64,000 nt of DNA from positions 293,003-357,002 of the forward strand of contig NZ_KQ948933.1 in NCBI RefSeq assembly GCF_001514235.1, written 5' to 3'. Below are positions 51,456 through 60,263 of the stretch, one piece after another; position 1 is the first letter of the stretch, and every line of letters begins with the position of its first letter. Under the pieces are notes generated by a model. That model was not told the origin of the DNA, ran no database searches, and saw only the letters and a list, made by a program, of their open reading frames with translations. A program made the translations under genes and the position numbers. This stretch comes from Streptomyces caeruleatus (GTDB lineage: Bacteria; Actinomycetota; Actinomycetes; Streptomycetales; Streptomycetaceae).

Positions 51456-51670
51456 GTTTGCTCCGAATTGCCAGATGTTGAGTTGCTGTCACCGCACTGC
51501 GCGTCCGGACCGGAACCCGCAGCGCGATTCACGCCAGCCTTGTTGCTCGGTGGCGTGATCGACGCTACTCGCCAACATCGGCTGACGAAGCGACTATTCA
51601 CTCGGGTGGGTGGCATATTCCATTGGAGTCTTCCGCCCCGCCCGGGGGACGGTGTACGGTACGGCGCTTC

Positions 51671-52528
51671 TCAGGCCGCGTACTCCTTGGCGATGTTCGC
51701 GATGAACTGCCGGGACTGCTCGACGTTCAGGGCCTGTGCCCTCAGGTGCTCGTACATCACGCTGTACTTCTGCACGTCGTTCGCCTTCTCCAGGTACAGG
51801 TCGCTGGTGACGCCCTCGATGTAGACGACGCTGGAGTCGGCCGCGTCCGGGAACTCCAGGATCGCGTACTGCCCGTTGAGGCCCGGGTGCGCGCCCAGCT
51901 CGAACGGGATGACCTGCACGGTGACGTGCGGCAGCTGGGACTGCTCCACCAGCTGTTCCAACTGGTCACGCATGAGGGACTTGTTGCCGACGACGCGGCG
52001 CAGCGCGGCCTCGTCCAGGACGGTCCACAGCCGGAGCGGGTTCTCCTCGGTGGAGATTCGTTCCTGTCGGCGCATCCGCACCTGGACCCGCTTCTCGATC
52101 TCGGCGGACGCCGTCTCCGGCAACGCCCCGGCGATCAGGGCCTCCGCGTACTGCTTCGTCTGCAACAGCCCCGGCACGACCTGCGGGTCGTACACGCGCA
52201 GACTCGCCGCGTCCGTCTCCAGACCGATGTAGACGCTGTAGGGGATGTCGCCGAAGGAGTGCCACCACCCCTGCTGCCGCGAATCCTTGGCCATCTGCAT
52301 CAGCGAATCCACGATCCGGTGGTCCTCCACCTCGTAGACCCCGCACAGATCGCGGACGTCGCGCTGGCTGATGCTGCGCCGCCCGTTCTCCAGCCGGCTG
52401 ATCTTCGACTGCGACACCAGCAGCCGCTCGGCCACCTCTTCGGCCGTCATGCCCTTGAGCTCGCGGAGCCGGCGCAGCTCCTGGCCCAGCCGGCGTCGCC
52501 TGACGGTGGGATTGACATTGGACGCCAC
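51671..52528 (-). CDS. XRE-family regulator with DUF5753 domain
   Basis: A 285-residue protein from GTG 52528 (GGAGGT ribosome site). The helix-turn-helix is at residues 10-65 ('LGQELRRLRELKGMTAEEVA', 'LLVSQSKISRLENGRRSISQ'). The DUF5753 domain fills the rest ('DPQVVPGLLQTKQYAEALIA', 'VLDEAALRRVVGNKSLMRDQ', 'YAILEFPDAADSSVVYIEG'). It is the usual partner of the DUF397 protein at 51264. A longer frame to 52684 lacks a ribosome site. Confidence 0.92.
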   Translation of the reverse strand: MASNVNPTVRRRRLGQELRRLRELKGMTAEEVAERLLVSQSKISRLENGRRSISQRDVRDLCGVYEVEDHRIVDSLMQMAKDSRQQGWWHSFGDIPYSVYIGLETDAASLRVYDPQVVPGLLQTKQYAEALIAGALPETASAEIEKRVQVRMRRQERISTEENPLRLWTVLDEAALRRVVGNKSLMRDQLEQLVEQSQLPHVTVQVIPFELGAHPGLNGQYAILEFPDAADSSVVYIEGVTSDLYLEKANDVQKYSVMYEHLRAQALNVEQSRQFIANIAKEYAA

Positions 52529-53002
52529 GGGACGTGCACCTCCGGCTGCCTGCCTGTGATTGCGACTTTGCGTATCTGCTGTTGAGCAGACTGCCACCAA
52601 GGTGCTTACTACCGCTGGCAAACGGTGGATATGCGCTGGATACACGCCAGTTCGGGGACACCCCCGGCAAAACCCGGCACACATACGGCCGCGCGGGGCG
52701 ACGGGACCCGGTCGTCGTCCGGACGTACGGTCCCGTCACCCCGCGCGGACAGCGGCTCCCGAACCGGTCGTGGGGACTGCGGCGCGGTGCTGTGCGTGGC
52801 GTGCGTGTGGAGCATGTGGTGCGCGCGTGCGGCGCATGCGCGATGGTGCGTGCGGTGCATGCGCGATGGTGCGTGCGGTGCATGCGCGATGGTGCGTGCC
52901 GTACTGGTGGAGCGATGGCCCTGTTGCGCGAAGGCCTTGGTACGCGAAGGCCCGGTGGTGCGAAGGCCCGGTGGTGCGGGTCGTGTCGTGGACTCCCGCG
53001 GC
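52529..53002. other. Non-coding, repeat-rich region
   Basis: About 470 bp between the XRE and GPP34 genes. It holds the 23-bp triple repeat at 52834-52902 and short repeats of GCGAAGGCCCGGTGGT near 52948-52981. No gene is supported: open frames here encode only repeat peptides. Confidence 0.6.
52834..52902. repeat. Three tandem copies of a 23-bp unit
   Basis: Units beginning GCATGCGCGATGGTGCGTGC start at 52834, 52857 and 52880; the third diverges at its last bases. Each contains GCATGC and GCGC dyads. It lies upstream of the XRE regulator gene (minus strand). Confidence 0.9.
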
Positions 53003-53758
53003 TCAGTGGGCCACGACACGCGCCATGGATCCGCGGCGCGGCTGCACCGGAACACCACGGGCGGGTTCCTCCGCCCTGCCGCCGGGGGCGGCCTGACGGC
53101 CGGTCGCCGGGGCCGGGCTACGACGCGGCTGGGCCGCCACGCCGTTCTGGACGTCCATCACGGCGTGCGCCACGAGACCGCCCATGGGGTCGTGCCTGAT
53201 CAGATCCCGCAGCCGGGAGCGCGAGGACCTGCCCTCGTTCCCCGGATACAGGTGCTTGCCGAGGCCGACCGCGTGTGCCAGTGCGGCGAGCGCCGCGGTC
53301 CGTGGGTCCGGCGGTACGCCGGTACGGATCGCTGAATCCAGCCGGGCCCTGATCTCCCGGCTGATGGCGTTGTCCGTCGCCTGGTAACGAGTCGTCGGCA
53401 ACACCCCGCACATCTGACCCGCCACGGCATGCACCATGCCGCACCGTTCCAGATGCGAGAGGTAGGTCTGGCGCAGCCCCAGCCGGGGCCCGCCGATCCA
53501 GTGGACGGCACGCACGGGAGCGCCACGCCTTCGCAGCAACTCCAACGCGCAGTCCAGTGTCGGATCTCCAGTCGGCCGTGGTGCCACCACGGCGATACGA
53601 TCCCCGTCTGGGGCTATCCGTCCGGCCAGCGCCAGCTCCACTAGCTGCGCTCCGGCCAGACCAAGGTCGAGCGACTGCGGCTGCGCGGTGGTACCCGTGG
53701 TCGGGTCCAACGCCAGCAGCAGAAGCTCCTCCGGAATCGTTCTGCGGCTCCTGCCCAT
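53003..53758 (-). CDS. GPP34 (GOLPH3-like) family protein
   Basis: A 251-residue protein: 'RTIPEELLLLALDPTTGTTA', 'LDLGLAGAQLVELALAGRIA', 'DRIAVVAPRPTGDPTLDCAL' and 'LERCGMVHAVAGQ' are the GPP34 pattern. Eukaryotic GOLPH3 binds phosphoinositides at the Golgi; the bacterial role is unknown, probably membrane-associated. The last 45 residues are Ala/Pro/Arg-rich and probably disordered. Confidence 0.9.
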   Translation of the reverse strand: MGRSRRTIPEELLLLALDPTTGTTAQPQSLDLGLAGAQLVELALAGRIAPDGDRIAVVAPRPTGDPTLDCALELLRRRGAPVRAVHWIGGPRLGLRQTYLSHLERCGMVHAVAGQMCGVLPTTRYQATDNAISREIRARLDSAIRTGVPPDPRTAALAALAHAVGLGKHLYPGNEGRSSRSRLRDLIRHDPMGGLVAHAVMDVQNGVAAQPRRSPAPATGRQAAPGGRAEEPARGVPVQPRRGSMARVVAH

Positions 53759-54011
53759 CCATGCCTCCCCGCGTGGATGAAAGACAGGGTGACCCCTCTC
53801 ACATTCATCTGTCGAGGGTGCGTGACCGGTTCGTGAGGGAACCGGTAGGTATGTCGTTCTCGTCTACCGGATGAGTTGAGGTCCGCGCCCTGGACACTGG
53901 TACATGGTTCGGACAGCGGCACGGGGGGTCGTACGGGCACGGTGCCCGGGCGACGGCTCACGGTTCGGCAGACGCACGGAGGGCGTGCGGCGGCACATGG
54001 AGGAGGCATCG

Positions 54012-56372
54012 GTGGCGGGCGAGTCCCCCGACAGGTCGAAGCAGCGCGAGTCGTCGGCAGAACCGACGTCGGGGAGCGCGATCCCGGTTCCCGAATCCCG
54101 TCCCGAACCCGACGACCCCACCCCCGCCCGCCCGGACCCCCGCCTGGCGGTGGCCCGCGAGAGCGCTGCCGCTGACCCCGCGGACGCCCAGCGCGGCGGC
54201 GTCGACACGGCGACGAGGGTCCTGTCCCGGCAGGAACTGGACGCGGTGAGGGCGAAGACGGAGAAGACCGGGGTGGAGGAGAACGCCGAGGGCTCCGAAG
54301 ACGCCGGGGACGTTGAGGCGGGTGCCGAGGAGGCTGAGGACGCCGGGGACGTTGAGGCGGGTGCCGAGGACGGTGCGGACGCCGAGGCTAAGGACACTGA
54401 TGCCGAGGGCAAGGGTGACGATCGGCTGAGGGCGGCTGTGGCGGCTTGGGTGACCTCCGAGGACCCCGAGGACGCGAAGTCGACGCCGGACGCGGACGAG
54501 GACGCCGACGGGGAGGGCGAGGAGGCCGACAGCTCGGACAAGCCCTCGGCGGCGTCCGACGCGGACGACGACGCTCCCGCGGCCGCCGACGGCGAGGATG
54601 CCCCGCAGGGGCCACCCGCACCCGAGGACGAGACCCGCACGGGCGGTGCGGGTGGGGACACGAAGGCCGAAGGCGAAGCCGAGGCCTCGGACGACGAAGC
54701 ACCCGCGGCCGCCGACGGCGAGGATGCCCCGCAGGGGCCACCCGCACCCGAGGACGAGACCCGCACGGGCGGTGCGGGTGGGGACACGGAGGACGAAGGC
54801 GAAGCCGAGGACGCCGGCGACGAGACGCCGGCCCCCGCACCCCCCGCCAAGGCCAAGCCCGTCGATCAGCCGACCGCCGTCTTCAAGGCCGTACGCCCCA
54901 CCGAACCCCGCGTCGACCAGCCCACCACCATGCTGAAGGCCCCCAAGCCCGACGCCGAGACCCCCTCCGAGCGCACCAGCAAGTTCGTCGCGCTCAAGCC
55001 CGACATCAAGCCGGACACCCCCAAACCCCCGGCCCCGGACGTCACCGCCGCCGTCCCCCAGGTGGGCCCCGAACGCACCACCCAGCAACCCCTGCCGCCC
55101 AGGCCCCCGCTGGACCTCCTGGCCGAGCTGACGAACACCCCGCCGCCCCCGGACACCCCCGTCCGCACGGCCATCCGACGGGTCAAGATCTGGACCCCGC
55201 TGGTGCTGCTGCTGGTGATCGTCTTCGCGGTCGTACAGAGCATGCGCCCGCTCCCGGCCCCCACCCTCGACCTCACCGCCGAGGACACCTACACCTTCGA
55301 CGGCGCCAAGGTCGACATCCCGTGGCCCGCCGACGGCCAGGCCGCCCTGGACGTCGACGGCATCGGCACCTTCGGCTCCTCGGGCGACCAGAAGCCCGTG
55401 CCGATCGCCAGCGTGGCCAAGGTCATGACGGCATACGTCATCCTGCGCCAGCACAGGCTCGACAGCGGCGCCGAGGGCCCGGACATCACGATCGACCAGG
55501 CCGCCGAGGAGCAGTCGGACGCGGGCCAGGAGTCGACGGTCAACGTGACGAAGGGCGACAAGATCTCCCAGCGCGAGGCCCTGGAGAGCATCCTGATCGC
55601 ATCCGCGAACAACGTCGCCCGTCTCCTGGCCCGTTGGGACGCCGGTTCCGAGAAGGCGTTCGTGGCGAAGATGAACGCCACCGCCGAGGACCTCGGCATG
55701 ACGAACACCACGTACACCGACCCCTCCGGTCTGAACAACACCACCGTGAGCACGGCCGTGGACCAGGTGAAGCTGGCCAAGGCGGCGATGAAGGAGCCCG
55801 CCTTCCGCGAGGTCGCCGCGATGATGTCGTACGACGACTACAAGGGCCACAACCACGGCAACTGGAACCAGTTGGTCGGCCGCAACAACGTCGTCGGCAT
55901 CAAGACCGGCACCACCACCTCCGCCCTCGGCAACCTGGTGTTCGCCGCGAAGAAGGAGATCGGCGGCGAGACCCGGACCGTCGTCGGCGCGGTGGTGCGC
56001 CAGCCGGACGCGGGCGGCGGCATCCTCGCCGCGGCTCTCGACTCCGGCGACAAGCTGATCCGTGCCGCGCAGGACGCGCTGGAGTCGGCGACGATCCTCA
56101 AGAAGGGCGACGTCGTCGGGTACGTCGACGACGGCCTCGGCGGCCGTACCCCGGTCGTCGCGACGAAGGACGTCAAGGCGGTCGGCTGGTCCGGTCTGAA
56201 GGTGGAGCTGACCTTCGCCGCCGGCGAGGTCCCGCACACCGCGAAGGCCGGCACCGAGGTGGGCACGCTCACCGTGGGTGACGGCAGCAGCGGCGCGGTC
56301 AAGATCCCGGTGGCCCTCCAGTCGGACCTGGCCGAACCGGGCTTCACGGACAAGCTGACCCGCCTCGGCTGA
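54012..56372 (+). CDS. D-alanyl-D-alanine carboxypeptidase with long acidic N-terminus
   Basis: A 786-residue membrane-anchored S11 peptidase (penicillin-binding protein). GTG 54012 follows GGAGGAGG. Residues 1-385 are acidic and Ala/Pro-rich, predicted disordered and cytoplasmic, with an exact internal duplication of 86 bp. A single transmembrane helix ('WTPLVLLLVIVFAVVQSM') precedes the extracellular catalytic domain: SxxK 'PIASVAKVMTAYVI', SxN 'IASANNVARLLA' and KTG 'GIKTGTTTSALGNL'. The C-terminal part is PBP5-like ('GDVVGYVDDGLGGRTPVVAT'). It trims the terminal D-Ala of peptidoglycan pentapeptides. The hairpin at 56402 ends the transcript. Confidence 0.92.
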   Translation: MAGESPDRSKQRESSAEPTSGSAIPVPESRPEPDDPTPARPDPRLAVARESAAADPADAQRGGVDTATRVLSRQELDAVRAKTEKTGVEENAEGSEDAGDVEAGAEEAEDAGDVEAGAEDGADAEAKDTDAEGKGDDRLRAAVAAWVTSEDPEDAKSTPDADEDADGEGEEADSSDKPSAASDADDDAPAAADGEDAPQGPPAPEDETRTGGAGGDTKAEGEAEASDDEAPAAADGEDAPQGPPAPEDETRTGGAGGDTEDEGEAEDAGDETPAPAPPAKAKPVDQPTAVFKAVRPTEPRVDQPTTMLKAPKPDAETPSERTSKFVALKPDIKPDTPKPPAPDVTAAVPQVGPERTTQQPLPPRPPLDLLAELTNTPPPPDTPVRTAIRRVKIWTPLVLLLVIVFAVVQSMRPLPAPTLDLTAEDTYTFDGAKVDIPWPADGQAALDVDGIGTFGSSGDQKPVPIASVAKVMTAYVILRQHRLDSGAEGPDITIDQAAEEQSDAGQESTVNVTKGDKISQREALESILIASANNVARLLARWDAGSEKAFVAKMNATAEDLGMTNTTYTDPSGLNNTTVSTAVDQVKLAKAAMKEPAFREVAAMMSYDDYKGHNHGNWNQLVGRNNVVGIKTGTTTSALGNLVFAAKKEIGGETRTVVGAVVRQPDAGGGILAAALDSGDKLIRAAQDALESATILKKGDVVGYVDDGLGGRTPVVATKDVKAVGWSGLKVELTFAAGEVPHTAKAGTEVGTLTVGDGSSGAVKIPVALQSDLAEPGFTDKLTRLG
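54576..54787. repeat. Exact 86-bp duplication within the carboxypeptidase gene
   Basis: 54576-54661 equals 54702-54787 (period 126 bp, 42 codons). Both encode 'ADGEDAPQGPPAPEDETRTG' in the acidic tail. The perfect identity suggests a recent, in-frame duplication. Confidence 0.9.
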
Positions 56373-56401
56373 CCCGGGAAGGGCGAAGCAGCACGGCATC
56401 G

Positions 56402-56432
56402 CAGCCCGCCGACAGGCCTCGTCGGCGGGCTG
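56402..56432 (+). terminator. Terminator of the carboxypeptidase gene
   Basis: CAGCCCGCCGAC (56402-56413) pairs exactly with GTCGGCGGGCTG (56421-56432), with a 7-nt loop, 30 nt after the stop. Confidence 0.85.
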
Positions 56433-56569
56433 CGTGCTAGCGTCACGAAACGGGCAGGTCGTCGCTCGCACGGCGGGACCGGAGAACCTTCAGGTACCGG
56501 GCCGACAACACGCGGGAAACGGGACGCGGCCAGAACAGCAGACGGGACAGCACGGGGAGTGCCTCAGAC

Positions 56570-58426
56570 GTGGCCACTGCGGAGCCGACACGCGCCGACG
56601 ACGCCGATCCGGGACGGGGAGCCGGTCCGCGAATACGCGTACCCGCGCCACGCCAGGGAGACGGCCCGAGCCGCACGGAGAACGAGCCGCCGTCGCGTCT
56701 GACCGCCGCCGTCCACACGCTGCGTGAGCGCCTTCTGCGTCACCCGGTGCTGTCGATCACGGCACTGGCCGGGCTCCTTCACGTCATCTGGTTCTTCACG
56801 TTCGCGAGCAGCGGCGGCGACCTCGCCGCGCAGGACGCCTGGGCCGAGTTCGTCGGCCGGCATCCGGACTCGGCGTACAACCTGGCCTGGTACGGCGGGA
56901 TGCACCCGGTGTCGTACAGCGTGGTGTCGCCGTATCTGATGTCGGTCCTCGGTGTCCGTACGACGATGATGATCGCGGGCACCATCTCCGCGGGTCTGCT
57001 GACGCTGGTCCTGATCCGCAGCCGCTCGGTGCGGAATCCGCTGTGGGCCTCGCTCGCCGGGGTCTTCGGGCTGGTGTGCAACGCCATCTCGGGGCGGGTG
57101 ACCTTCGGGCTGGGCACGATGTTCGCGCTGGGCGCGGTCGCCGTCGTGTTCTGCTGGCCGCACCGCTGGCGCTACAAGCGCTGGGCGAAGGCCCTGTGCG
57201 CCGCGCCGCTGGCCGCGCTGGCCACCATGGCGTCGCCGGTGGCGGGACTGTTCGTGGGCTTCGTGGCGGTGGCGCTGTTCCTGCAGAAGCGGCGGCCGGG
57301 CGCCTGGGCGCTGGGGCTGGCGCCGACCGCGGTCGTGGCCGTGTCGGCCTGGCTGTTCCCCTTCTCCGGCACCCAGCCGATGGTGATCGGCTCGGTGCTG
57401 CTGCCGCTGCTGGTCGCCGCCGTCACCTTCGTGCTGGTGCCCGAGGAGTGGAAGACGGTCCGGCTGGTGTCCGCGGTGTACGGCCTCGCGGTCGTCCTGG
57501 TCTGGGTGATCAGCTCGCAGATCGGTTCCAACATCACGCGCCTGGCGATGCTCTTCGGCGGAACGGCCCTGGTGGCCGCGCTGCCCTTCACGGTGCCGCG
57601 TTCACGCAAGTGGTACACGGGTGTGCTGGCGCTGCTCACCTTCGCCGGCTGGATCGGCTACAAGACGGTCGACGACATCATCCACGCCGCCCCGGAGGCG
57701 GCCTGGGCCCGCGATCTGGCCCCGCTGGTCAACGAGCTCCAGGACGTCGGCGCCGAGAAGGGCCGGGTGGAGGTCGTGCCCGCCCGTTCCCACCGCGAGG
57801 CCGCCGCCCTCGCCCCGTACGTCAATCTGGCCCGTGGCTGGAACCGCCAGGCCGATATGAAGCGCAACGAGCTCTTCTACGACGACACTCTCAACTCCGC
57901 GAACTATCGCGAGTGGCTCAAGCGCTGGGCCGTGCACTTCGTGGTCCTGCCCAAGGACGAGCCGGATCCCTCGGCGGCGGAGCGGGAGCGGGAGCTGGTG
58001 CAGCGCGGCCTGCCGTATCTGAAGCAGGTGTGGGGCGACGCCAACTGGCAGCTGTTCCAGGTGACCGCCCCGACGCCGCTCGCCGAGCCGAACGCGGTCG
58101 TCGAGCGGGCCGAGCAGGGCGAGATGACGATGAGGGTGAGCAAGCCGGGGCGCGTCCTCATCCGTATCCCGTACTCGCCCTGGCTGGGCCTCGTCGACGC
58201 CGACGGCAAGAAGCTCGACCCGCCGCAGGAGACGGAGGCGTCCGAGAGCCGCACCGACGGCCTGCCGAAGTCGTACGCCAACGTCCACGGCTGTCTGATG
58301 GAGACGAAGGAGGACGCGGAGGGCGACAAGTGGACGACGCTGGTCGCTCCGCGGGCGGGCGAGTACCGGCTGGCGGCGCCGTACAACTTCTCGCGGGGGA
58401 CCCCCTGCCCAGAGGAGTGGCGCTGA
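56570..58426 (+). CDS. Polytopic membrane protein (GT-C/MFS-like), conserved
   Basis: A 618-residue protein from GTG 56570. After a hydrophilic leader of about 45 residues come some ten hydrophobic helices (residues 60-385), among them 'VLSITALAGLLHVIWFFTFA' and 'PLAALATMASPVAGLFVGFV'. The last 230 residues are a soluble domain ('VPARSHREAAALAPYVNLAR', 'ELFYDDTLNSANYREWLKRW', 'AVHFVVLPKDEPDPSA'). This outline fits GT-C-type glycosyltransferases or mannosyltransferase-like proteins rather than a true MFS carrier, although databases often label it MFS. It probably acts in envelope assembly next to the carboxypeptidase gene. Confidence 0.75.
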   Translation: MATAEPTRADDADPGRGAGPRIRVPAPRQGDGPSRTENEPPSRLTAAVHTLRERLLRHPVLSITALAGLLHVIWFFTFASSGGDLAAQDAWAEFVGRHPDSAYNLAWYGGMHPVSYSVVSPYLMSVLGVRTTMMIAGTISAGLLTLVLIRSRSVRNPLWASLAGVFGLVCNAISGRVTFGLGTMFALGAVAVVFCWPHRWRYKRWAKALCAAPLAALATMASPVAGLFVGFVAVALFLQKRRPGAWALGLAPTAVVAVSAWLFPFSGTQPMVIGSVLLPLLVAAVTFVLVPEEWKTVRLVSAVYGLAVVLVWVISSQIGSNITRLAMLFGGTALVAALPFTVPRSRKWYTGVLALLTFAGWIGYKTVDDIIHAAPEAAWARDLAPLVNELQDVGAEKGRVEVVPARSHREAAALAPYVNLARGWNRQADMKRNELFYDDTLNSANYREWLKRWAVHFVVLPKDEPDPSAAERERELVQRGLPYLKQVWGDANWQLFQVTAPTPLAEPNAVVERAEQGEMTMRVSKPGRVLIRIPYSPWLGLVDADGKKLDPPQETEASESRTDGLPKSYANVHGCLMETKEDAEGDKWTTLVAPRAGEYRLAAPYNFSRGTPCPEEWR

Positions 58427-58435
58427 CAGATCCCG

Positions 58436-59275
58436 TCAGCGCAGCTGGTCCACGTACCTGTCCGTCCCCGGGATCGTGGGGACGAATGGTGCCACCAGTT
58501 CCACTCGCCCCAGGCCCGCCTCCTCCACCGCCGCGTCCAGGCCCGTGAAGTGGCCCTCCCAGCACTCCCTCGGATCGCTCTCCAGGAACCACAGCAGCGT
58601 CAGCCGGGTGTCCACGCCCTCGACCTGCTTGACGTACGACATGCGGTCGAGCGGGAGGGGGGTGGGCCGGAAGATCGTCACCATCGCCGTCGGGGAGCCC
58701 GCGAGGCGCTTCGGGAGGTGGCGGGTGCGCAGCCATTCCAGCAGGTCGGCGCGGTGTTCGGGGGAGTGTGCGTCGATGACCTGGACCACCAGGCCCGCGT
58801 AGGGGTGGTCCAGGGCGTGGAAGTCGCGGGGGCCTGCCGCGCCGTCGCGGTACACGGTGGCCTCGTGGTTTTGGAACGCCGTGAAGACATGGGTGCGGTC
58901 CTGGTAGACGCGGGCGTCGCGGTTGAGGCGGCGGTTGATGGCGACCGTCCAGCGCATGTGGTCGGCGTAGCGGCCGGCGGTGATCCAGTACGTCGAGATG
59001 TAGCAGCCGGCGGTGACGGGCTGGGCTATCGCCGACTTCTCCGGGTAGCGCAGGAGCTGGAGGTCACGGGGGGCCACCCAGCGCCTCCCGGCGTACATCC
59101 AGGGCATGGCCATCGCGCCGGCGTAGTAGTGGTCGTCCTCGTACCAGCGGTTGTAGGCGTACTCGTGGCCCGGGTGCGGTTCGACCATGGTGATCAGGGC
59201 GTGGCCCGGGTGGACCCCGTACGGGCCGACGGCGGCCAGTTCGGCGTACGTCTCGCTGCGGGTGTCCTCGCTCAT
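58436..59275 (-). CDS. EthD-like dimeric alpha/beta-barrel protein
   Basis: A 279-residue protein from ATG 59275 (AAAGGGG upstream). Two ferredoxin-like halves: 'GHALITMVEPHPGHEYAYNR' and 'WYEDDHYYAGAMAMPWMYAG', then 'YAGLVVQVIDAHSPEHRADL' and 'WLRTRHLPKRLAGSPTAMVT'. They suggest an EthD/DABB enzyme, perhaps a dehydratase or monooxygenase in catabolism of hydrophobic compounds. It is divergent from an SDR across the TCTGACGG palindrome, a pair often under one TetR repressor. Confidence 0.75.
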   Translation of the reverse strand: MSEDTRSETYAELAAVGPYGVHPGHALITMVEPHPGHEYAYNRWYEDDHYYAGAMAMPWMYAGRRWVAPRDLQLLRYPEKSAIAQPVTAGCYISTYWITAGRYADHMRWTVAINRRLNRDARVYQDRTHVFTAFQNHEATVYRDGAAGPRDFHALDHPYAGLVVQVIDAHSPEHRADLLEWLRTRHLPKRLAGSPTAMVTIFRPTPLPLDRMSYVKQVEGVDTRLTLLWFLESDPRECWEGHFTGLDAAVEEAGLGRVELVAPFVPTIPGTDRYVDQLR

Positions 59276-59305
59276 GCGGTTCCCCTTTCCTGCGGTCACC
59301 CATAC

Positions 59306-59322
59306 TCTGACGGGCCGTCAGA
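59306..59322. promoter_or_regulatory. TetR-type operator between EthD-like and SDR genes
   Basis: TCTGACGGGCCGTCAGA: perfect 8-bp arms around one base. The spacing and sequence are those of TetR-family operators in actinobacterial catabolic genes. No regulator gene lies next to it. Confidence 0.7.
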
Positions 59323-59351
59323 TAGTGCGTCCAGAGTCGGGAGGCAGCGGA

Positions 59352-60137
59352 ATGGCACTGCTCGCGGGCAAGACCGTCGTCGTGTCGGGGGTGGGCGCCG
59401 GGCTGGGTCACCAGGTCGCCGCCGCGGTGGTGCGCGACGGGGGGAACGCGGTCCTCGGGGCGCGCACGGAGGCCAACCTCGCCAAGTGCGCGGCCGAGAT
59501 CGATCCGGACGGGGCGCACACGGCGTACCGGGCGACGGACATCACCGAAGAGACGCGGTGCGAGGCGCTGGCGGCGCTCGCGCGGGAGCGGTTCGGGGGG
59601 ATCGACGGGGTGGTCCATGTGGCGGCCTGGGACTCCTGCTTCGGCGGTCTTGAGGACGCGGACTTCACGACCTGGCAGTCGGTGATCGACGTGAACCTGC
59701 TGGGATCGCTGCGGATGACGCGGGCCTGTCTGCCGGCCCTGAAGGAGCGCGGCGGCTCGGTCGTGTTCATCGGGACGCAGTCCTCGGTGGCCGCGCCCTC
59801 ACAGGTACGGCAGGCCGCGTACGCGGCGTCGAAGGGGGCGCTGACGAGCGCGATGTACTCGCTGGCACGGGAGCTGGGCCCGCACCGGATCCGGGTGAAC
59901 ACCGTGCTGCCGGGCTGGATGTGGGGGCCTCCGGTGCGGGCGTTCGTCCAGTTCACGGCGCAGACGGAGGGGGTGCCCGAGGCCGACGTGCGGAAGCGGC
60001 TGACGGAACGGATGGCACTGCCCGATCTCGCCACGGACGGGGACGTTGCGGACGCGGTGGTGTTCCTGGCGTCGGACAGGGCACGTTCTCTCACGGGACA
60101 GTCGTTGCTGGTCAACGCCGGGGAGCTGATGCGATGA
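59352..60137 (+). CDS. Short-chain dehydrogenase/reductase
   Basis: A 261-residue classical SDR. Cofactor motif 'VVVSGVGAGLGHQVAAAVVR' (G-x-G-x-G type), 'DVNLLGSLRMTRACLPAL', catalytic Ser in 'FIGTQSSVAAPSQ' and YxxxK in 'AAYAASKGALTSAMYSLARE', then 'HRIRVNTVLPGWMWGPPVRA'. It oxidises or reduces a hydroxyl/keto group with NAD(P). The operator upstream links it to the EthD-like gene; both may belong to one degradation route. ATG 59352 follows GGCAGCGGA. Confidence 0.92.
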   Translation: MALLAGKTVVVSGVGAGLGHQVAAAVVRDGGNAVLGARTEANLAKCAAEIDPDGAHTAYRATDITEETRCEALAALARERFGGIDGVVHVAAWDSCFGGLEDADFTTWQSVIDVNLLGSLRMTRACLPALKERGGSVVFIGTQSSVAAPSQVRQAAYAASKGALTSAMYSLARELGPHRIRVNTVLPGWMWGPPVRAFVQFTAQTEGVPEADVRKRLTERMALPDLATDGDVADAVVFLASDRARSLTGQSLLVNAGELMR

Positions 60138-60263
60138 GTTCACATAGGTGAACCCAGGCCCTCATCTCGAACATTTTTACCTTCCCTTGACCTTACGCTC
60201 GCTTGTCGTGTTCACGCGACAGCGCCCAGGATGAGCGCCGGGCTGAACCCTGGGAGGGCGCAC

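Noticed and set aside
51264..52528. Classical toxin-antitoxin module
   Set aside because: The pair is the well-known Streptomyces DUF397/XRE-DUF5753 type; no toxin fold is visible, so I kept it as regulator and partner only.
53958..56471. 837-codon minus-strand frame
   Set aside because: It is the antisense of the carboxypeptidase gene; composition is Gly/Arg/Val-rich without domains.
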